Source: Isoetes taiwanensis (lineage: Eukaryota; Streptophyta; Lycopodiopsida; Isoetales; Isoetaceae). Taken from it: 64,000 bases of DNA. The stretch is from NCBI GenBank assembly GCA_021234155.1, contig JAJEKV010000030.1, positions 13,772,079 to 13,836,078 on the forward strand, given 5' to 3'. The notes below the pieces were generated by a model, which saw only the letters and a list, made by a program, of their open reading frames with translations, had not been told where the DNA came from and did no database searches. Shown in pieces: positions 58,480 through 64,000 of this stretch (positions within the stretch are counted from its first letter, which is position 1; every line of letters starts with the position of its first letter). The position numbers and the translations under genes were made by a program.

Positions 58480-59243
58480 TTGTCTTGTATTTATCTAATC
58501 TTTCCATCTGGAGTCGTCACTGCAGCTGTGTGTCTTGTATTCATGACAGAAGAGGTAGATCTGAAGGCTCAGCTAGAGAATGAAAGAAGTCTGAAGGCTC
58601 AGGAAAACTTGCGCTTAAAAGAGCGTGCAAATGCTCACGACAAGATGGCTGCGGAATTACTAGACACGAAGAATCAGCTTGCAGCTTTGGGTAGGGAAAA
58701 CACGGTGTTGAGAGTAGACAATGAGCATATGCGCAGTTTGACCAGAGCCTTAGATTCTGATCCTCTTAGAGTCTAGAAGGAGCAAGGTATTGCATACCTC
58801 CCTCCCGAATACCTATATGAGAGCTAGTGGGAGGATGTAAAGAATGGGGACTTCAGATATTGTCAAGGTTGTGGGGACAATCTGACCCAAGTTGGTTGGT
58901 ATGCCTTGGGATATGGACATCCTCTGTATTTGAGGTGTTTGTTGGATTGGATGATGGGCAGTAGGTTTTGTCCAGCAAAGGATGGATATATTATACCAGA
59001 GCGCCAGTATGCCGTGCTCAACATGCAATCACGCATGCCCCCCTTGCCACCTCTGATTGCTCGCAGGAGGGACGGAATGGCTCTGAGATGGACCTTTGGA
59101 GGGGGGTGGAAGAACCGCGTGAAGGTGAGGAGGTACCAGACATTAACCAGTACCTGCCTCCCGCTCCTAGGCCAGCAGGTGATTGGGTGAACCCTGGTCC
59201 AAACGTAGTGGTGGAGGATCAGGACGATTACTTAAACCCATGA
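58480..59243 (+). pseudogene. Coiled-coil plus RING-like zinc-finger protein, broken
   Basis: From about 58543 the frame reads MTEEVDLKAQLENERSLKAQ and further heptads (LLDTKNQLAALGRENTVLRV), a coiled coil of about 75 residues. After two TAG stops (58774 and 58828) the same frame gives YCQGCGDNLTQVGWYALGYG, HPLYLRCLLDWMMGSRFCPA, a Cys/His cluster spaced like a variant RING finger. A shift then moves the reading to a Pro/acid-rich tail (EMDLWRGVEEPREGEEVP...) ending at 59243. RING proteins are usually E3 ubiquitin ligases, but this Cys spacing is atypical, so the role is open. Confidence 0.5.
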
Positions 59244-59566
59244 GCTTCGAATACACTACTATCTACATTATTTTTTTGATATTTTTCCCTAAGATCTCGG
59301 ATGCACATGAATGAACCAACGTTCGTTGACGAGGATTTGTTTGTCTTAATAGAATTTTGGGGTTTGCGTTGCTGCATTGAGTTGTTTGTGTAATAATTCG
59401 GTATGCAAGTGAGTGAAAACATCTGCACGTGCAATATATTTGACATCTGGATCCTTTTCTTTGAATATCATAGTAGATAAAACCATGGTGATCACTGAAA
59501 AGAAGGGCCTGATGTAGAGGGATAGATGCCAATTAGGATTAGTGGACTAACTTTCATCTCTTTCAC

Positions 59567-59697
59567 CCTGGCTTAGTCTCTTTTGTTTGTCCTGTTTGAT
59601 GTATCTAAAGTGCCCCCCCTAGGATGAGGTTGCTCACTCATTTTAGGTGGCGCTTTAGATATATCAAATAGGAAAATCGAAACGGGAGTAAGCCTGG
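59567..59697. repeat. Hairpin 1 of five
   Basis: 59567-59621 pairs with 59644-59697 across a 22-nt loop. TTTGATGTATCTAAAGTGCC against the inverse of GGCGCTTTAGATATATCAAA is the tightest part. Arms about 55 nt, roughly 75-80 percent paired. Confidence 0.75.
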
Positions 59698-59779
59698 AGC
59701 GCGACCCTCTTGAATGGTTGTCAATTCACCAGGCCTGATATTGTCTGTGGCAAACAATATAGATTTCTTGAAATTCTTG

Positions 59780-59925
59780 TTACCTCCTTTAGAAAGAGCG
59801 AGCTTTGCTCTCGCTCTCTTTTGGGGCCTCTCCGTGTCAATGTAGCTTAGTTACTTTGCTAGGTTATATTACACAAAGAGGCTCCAAATGGGAGGTTGAG
59901 CAGAAATCGTTCGTTCTAGAGGTAA
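59780..59925. repeat. Hairpin 2 of five
   Basis: 59780-59837 pairs with 59871-59925, most closely as TTTGGGGCCTCTCCGTGT with ACACAAAGAGGCTCCAAA. The loop carries CAATGTAGCTTAGTT, shared with hairpin 4. A smaller palindrome (AGAGCGAGC and GCTCTCGCTCT) lies in the left arm. Confidence 0.6.
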
Positions 59926-59987
59926 AAGTTCTCGTATGCAAGTTGCTATGATGTCAGAGGTGAGAGCGTATCCTAATTTCAAGCCGT

Positions 59988-60123
59988 ATCCTAATTTCAA
60001 GCCAAAGTGGTGCCTGGGCTTTGTCCATCTATATAGCGGCTGTTAGGCACCAAATCATGGAATATCCTAACTCCTGCTATTGATGGAGAACCTCGAGCAG
60101 CACTGTGACTTGAAATTAGAGGA
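59988..60123. repeat. Hairpin 3 of five
   Basis: 59988-60047 pairs with 60066-60123: CTAATTTCAAG with CTTGAAATTAG, then a longer imperfect stem to GTTAGG and CCTAAC. Just before it, GTATCCTAATTTCAAGCC is duplicated in tandem (59968-59985 and 59986-60003). Confidence 0.65.
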
Positions 60124-60272
60124 CGCGTCCCCTTCGGCGTCGTGGTGGATTTTACAAGGACGGAGGTAACAAGGTTTTTGAGTATTCTATTTTTATTGTG
60201 GCCACGGATGATATCAGCCTAGTGGTTGCTTGCGATTCTGTGGGTTCATTAGAGATTAGTGATTGATGAGTT

Positions 60273-60394
60273 CAAGCATCGAGACTTCCCAATCTTTCTT
60301 TCCCCGCCTCTTTGGGCAATGTAGCTTAGTTTACATTATAAGTTCCATTGTCCAAAGAGGCGTGAAAGCAAGATTTGGGAAGTCTCGATGCTTG
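60273..60394. repeat. Hairpin 4 of five
   Basis: 60273-60316 pairs with 60352-60394 at about 90 percent: CAAGCATCGAGACTTCCCAA matches exactly at the base. The loop contains CAATGTAGCTTAGTTT, as in hairpin 2. Confidence 0.8.
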
Positions 60395-60427
60395 CACTCA
60401 GGTCGAATGTCGAACCCGAATATCACT

Positions 60428-60695
60428 TGTTCCATTGTCCCATCTACTGGATAGATAAGGCGTAACTCCAATATGCCAAATGTGCGTTTGAATGCCATCG
60501 GGATCGTGTATCTGTACCTCCATTCCTTTGGGCGGCACCTGCCATGTAAACCCATTAGGTATGTAGAGCATGTGCCACCCAAAGGAATGGAGTACAGATA
60601 TAGGGTCCTGATGGCATTCAAATGCCAATTTGGCGTAATGGAGATACGCCTTACCTATCCATTGGGTGGGACGATGGGACGGAAATAATGGAACA
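60428..60695. repeat. Hairpin 5 of five, long inverted repeat
   Basis: 60428-60538 pairs with 60572-60695 over about 110 nt with few mismatches and two small indels. TTTGAATGCCATC and CTCCATTCCTTTGGG are exact. The loop is 33 nt. Frames on both strands translate the two arms as near-copies and are not genes. Confidence 0.85.
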
Positions 60696-60751
60696 CGGTG
60701 ATACATAATCATTGGAGAGTGGATCGTGTATCTAGTGAGATCTCATCTCCG

Positions 60752-62851
60752 TCAAAGTCGGCTCGATTGATCCGTGGCTGTTTGACCCCTTGGCATGCGT
60801 AGATTACTTCTCATCAGCAAGATTCTATGGCATGTGAAGGGCCAATTCCTCTTACTTGCACTATTGGAGGATACCAAGGAGAGGATAGTCATTGCAAGGG
60901 CCTGTAATGTATCAGTAACTTGTCCATGGGCTTGCCACCATGCATAAGATTCCATATTTGGTTCCTTCTTATGACTCTCCAGTGCTTCGTGAAGCTCTTC
61001 ATCTGCCCACCTTCCACTCAAGTTCTGGTAGTCGGTTAACTCGGCAATGAAGGTCTTATAGTCCGAGTTGTTCGGATAATATATTTTTGCAACCTTCTTC
61101 AACGAACCCATAACCTCTTTATCTGTATGCTGGTCCATGTCGTGGTTGTGTGGGTCTAAGGCATGTGGGTGCCATGAAGGTCATTATACGACTTCTTCCA
61201 TCGTACAATGAAGTCCCTAAGCAATGCTGCACGCTTGGCATTGTCAAAGGGTGCGTTTGGCCCGTCAAGTTGTAGGAACGATTGTATCGAGTGCCAACAC
61301 CTCCAGACATTGCCAGTACTTGCCTTCAAAGAATCAACAGTTTTGATGGCATGACAAACAGGTTACATGCACCTCACAACATTCTTTACGCCTTTCCAAA
61401 ATGTCTCCCGCTCAAGCATTTCTCGAAGGGCAGCAGCTTGCTGCCGGTGTTTTGATGCATTTTTGCCCTTCTGCCTCCTCTCCCATTCAAAGAAGTCTGT
61501 ATGGTTGAAGGTCGAGATAATCGGGTCGCGACACCTAAGCACTCTTTCAAGACAAATGTAATTGGAACCAAACTGAGTCTGGCCAGGATTCATGAGTGCT
61601 AGGGCCCTCTAACGCAATGACTTGTATATGGCGTAAATTGCTGGCTTCTTTATGATGAATTTCACAAGACGACGGGCCTTCTGAATGGGATCTTTGAACC
61701 AAGTGTGCTGTGAAAACCAGTCCTTGAGCAATAAGTTTAGGCAATGGCATTGGCAGCTGGTCGCGTGCAATCCTGGAAATTCAGACTCCAATAATTCACC
61801 CACTAACTTACAATTAGACGCGTTATCCATTACAACCTGAAATATTCTCTTCGGTCCAAAACTCTCTATCACAGCCTTTGTTTTCTGAAAAATCCAACCT
61901 CCTGTCATCTGATCAGTTTTAGTTTCCACGGTCTTTAAAAATACTTCGCCCTCTGGATAGACAATCATGAAGTTTATAAGGTGGTCCTTGTTTACATTGC
62001 TCCAACCATCAGTCACTAGTGAAGCCGGCCTGGCTTCAGTAATACGACACAACTTCATTCCACCCTCTGGACCATTTTCCCGTGCATTTCATCCACCATT
62101 TTGTTATTGGCATGCTTGTATGAAGGCAGCCTGAAAGCCGACCCTGCTTTGGAAACTTCTTGGAAGGCTTCTTTCATTGCTTTGTGTTCTAAGACATGTG
62201 GAGACAATCTGGCATATAAAAATGCCTCTACAACCTTCAATTACGTCTTCTTCAGTTGCTCTGATGTTAAACACTGGTCAATCCTCTGCTGCTTAGTCTG
62301 TCTTTCCACTATTTCAATTGTCTCTGCCATTCTTTTTTCGCCCGTACTTAACCCTCCTATCGACCCTCTGGTTGGTACATTGGCGCTGCAGGAGGGGTGG
62401 TGTAATTGATCTCTTCTGCTTGGCATGGTGACGGTCCTTGACTATCTCTTGGTTGTGTTCTTCTGCTGATGTTCTTTTTTTGACCCAACACTTCAATTGC
62501 ATCTTCTCGTATGTTAGCAGATGCCGTATAAGTTTGCACCCCAATTTTAGAGTTCCGTAAAATATGAGCTTGAATTCTTGTCGCAGATCCGTTTATTGAC
62601 GTGTACCCACAAAACACACATTGCCACTCATTCTGACCAAATTCCTTCACAAATCCCCACTCAGGACCTCTCCTTCGACCACCAGTATTTCGACATACAA
62701 TTCTTCCGCGTGCTGCTGGAACTCCCGTGGCTCTGCCATGACCGCGCGACGGCCACACACCTCTAGATGATGATGCATGACGGCCGGCAGCACCAGATGT
62801 AGATGCATGGCCACCAACGCTGCCTGATGTAGATGCATGACCAGCTGCCAT
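60752..62851 (-). pseudogene. hAT-family transposase, nearly full length, broken
   Basis: From ATG 62849-62851: Gly/Ser-rich repeats (GHASTSG); a BED-type zinc finger, EWQCVFCGYTSINGSATRIQ, whose last ligand is unclear; a linker with an in-frame stop at 62241; the DUF659 region (FRLPSYKHANNKMV, then SLVTDGWSNVNKDHLINFMI, FQVVMDNASNCKLVGELLES and CQCHCLNLLLKDW); then a helical part; and the C-terminal dimerisation block SYAWWQAHGQVTDTLQALAM, ILSLVSSNSASKRNWPF, ending near 60800. Family enzymes cut and paste hAT elements with 8-bp duplications. The D (TDGW) and second D (VMDNAS) positions are present. At least three frame breaks. Terminal inverted repeats were not found on either side. Confidence 0.85.
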
Positions 62852-62859
62852 CCCTGCTG

Positions 62860-63300
62860 CTATCCAAAATTACTGTCTCTGCTCTGCTATTCTAAAGAGT
62901 AAAGACTCCTTAATCGTCCAAACTAAAGGCCGACGTGTATATGTGCGAAGGAGCAAGCTCACTACGCATACGTTACATCGACATCGCGTTCAAGCGTAAG
63001 GAGGGAAGGACAGGAACCTATAGGTCTCTAAGGAACAGGGTAGGAACCCAAGGTCGAAAAACTCTGGGAAGGAGTTATCTCACTTCACATATTCCGGCGT
63101 CAGGCCCCAAACGCAAAACCCACACCTCAAAGGCTGACCGTTTCCCAAGGAGTATATTGACTCGACCTGGTAGTCAACGTTCGAGGTGAATTTTAGGGCT
63201 AAACACGTTCTTCTTATATATAATAATTCACCTGCTCAAAACAGACCAAACTGTGGCGCAAAAACTATTTTTCCCTTAACAAAATGCCCTAAAATGCTTT
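62860..63300. other. No gene recognised
   Basis: Upstream flank of the hAT transposase; may contain its promoter and 5' subterminal region. Confidence 0.35.
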
Positions 63301-63307
63301 GCAAATT

Positions 63308-63569
63308 TTCGCGTAAGCGAAAACAACTGTTTCGCTTATGCAAAAATATTTTTGCGTAACCGAAACAGTTGTTTTCGCTTACGCGAAGTTTAAAAAATTT
63401 CGCATAAGTGAAATCAACAGTTTCGCTTACGTGAAGATATTTTCACGTACACAAAAGAGTTGTTTTCGCTTACGCGAAAGTTTTTGTGCTTCGCGTAAGC
63501 GAAAACATCTGTTTCGCTTACACGAAAATATCTTCGTGTAAGCGAAACAGTTGTTTTCGCTTACGCGAA
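63308..63569. repeat. Tandem array of three 80-bp palindromes
   Basis: Units 63308-63387, 63399-63478 and 63490-63569 are each 80 bp and repeat every 91 bp. Each is a near-perfect palindrome whose arms start TTCGCGTAAGCGAAAACA and meet at AATATT. They are separated by 11-bp AT-rich spacers. All overlapping frames merely translate the repeat. Confidence 0.9.
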
Positions 63570-64000
63570 ATTTTTTTGACGCCGGAAATGTTTTTGGACG
63601 TATTTTTGACGTATGATACTTCAAATTTGTGCCGTATCTTTCGAAAAATACGTATTGCATATAAAACGTATACAGTATTGAACCTATCCCTGCCTGTCAT
63701 GGCCTCATTGATTTTTTATTATTTGTTTAAGGTCCATACTAGACTAATCTTATACAAACTAGCTAGCCTATCCCACTGCCTTGCAGCAGCCAACGTAGAG
63801 AACACGTATAGGCTTTTGGTACCATATATCTCCATGAGCTTATAAATTTGAAGAGTTGTGCTTTATGCAGTACTGTAAATTTCATGACAAAGTTTTTTTA
63901 TAATTGTGTTTAACTTGTTTTAAGTTAAGGTGCAGGAATTAAGTTGCACCTATCGGGCAGGGTAGCTTCATTTAGACTTTGGAGCATGGGCCCAATAAGC
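63570..64000. other. No gene recognised
   Basis: AT-rich sequence to the window end. Confidence 0.4.

Noticed and set aside
60331-60712. Overlapping frames of 70-104 codons in hairpin 5
   Set aside because: The arms are inverted copies, so the frames on the two strands resemble one another; this is an artefact of the inverted repeat.
63308-63569. CRISPR-like array
   Set aside because: Repeats are 80-bp palindromes and spacers are nearly uniform 11-bp AT-rich segments; the context is eukaryotic.
63308-63660. Protein-coding frames on both strands (60-119 codons) across the palindromes
   Set aside because: They simply translate the inverted tandem repeat, with the same peptide motifs appearing on both strands.

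Overview
This window looks like a gene-poor, repeat-rich stretch of a large plant nuclear genome. Base composition is AT-rich, introns have GT/AG ends, and there are LINEs, tRNA-derived SINEs, Ty3/gypsy and Ty1/copia remnants, Helitron-type ends, a hAT transposase and several foldback elements. A seed-free land plant such as a fern is my best guess, because the reverse transcriptase at the left edge and the DFAENY-motif protein near 36.5 kb are types I associate with seed-free plants. That assignment is an inference and was not tested.

Only one gene looks intact: a three-exon SR-type RNA-binding protein on the plus strand (27704-29090), with an N-terminal RS domain and one C-terminal RRM. A second spliced locus (39666-41668, plus) has intron phases that agree over several exons, but it carries one in-frame stop and I do not recognise its product. 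Broken relatives of host genes are an LRR receptor kinase of FEI type (about 15467-16760, minus), an FCP1/NLI-interacting-factor-like phosphatase (44257-47526, minus, split by a LINE), a pepsin-type aspartic protease (54203-55365, minus) and a coiled-coil/RING-like protein (58480-59243, plus).

Layout. 0-10 kb: a reverse transcriptase gene split by a SINE, a 5'-truncated LINE with a 13-bp target duplication, a second LINE type and dispersed SINE-like tails. 10-24 kb: LTR-like sequence with a nested insertion, a Helitron end, the kinase pseudogene, short tandem arrays and a 170-bp direct repeat pair. 22.6-24.8 kb: LINE and SINE tail. 27-29 kb: MITE and SR gene. 32-36.8 kb: a decayed gypsy element with a complete 328-bp TRIM inside its RT, then a DFAENY-protein fragment. 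37.2-38.1 kb: an 880-bp foldback element with a perfect 9-bp target duplication. 39-48 kb: the spliced locus, a Helitron end and the phosphatase pseudogene. 49-54 kb: two LINEs and a roughly 1.2-kb duplication carrying copia RT. 54-57 kb: protease pseudogene, another long foldback and a tandem array. 58-64 kb: RING-like pseudogene, five successive hairpins, hAT transposase, and three tandem 80-bp palindromes.

Most of the window therefore records nested insertions. The structures I can least explain with standard element classes are the five-hairpin series at 59.57-60.70 kb and the palindrome array at 63.31-63.57 kb, which lie on the two sides of the hAT gene.
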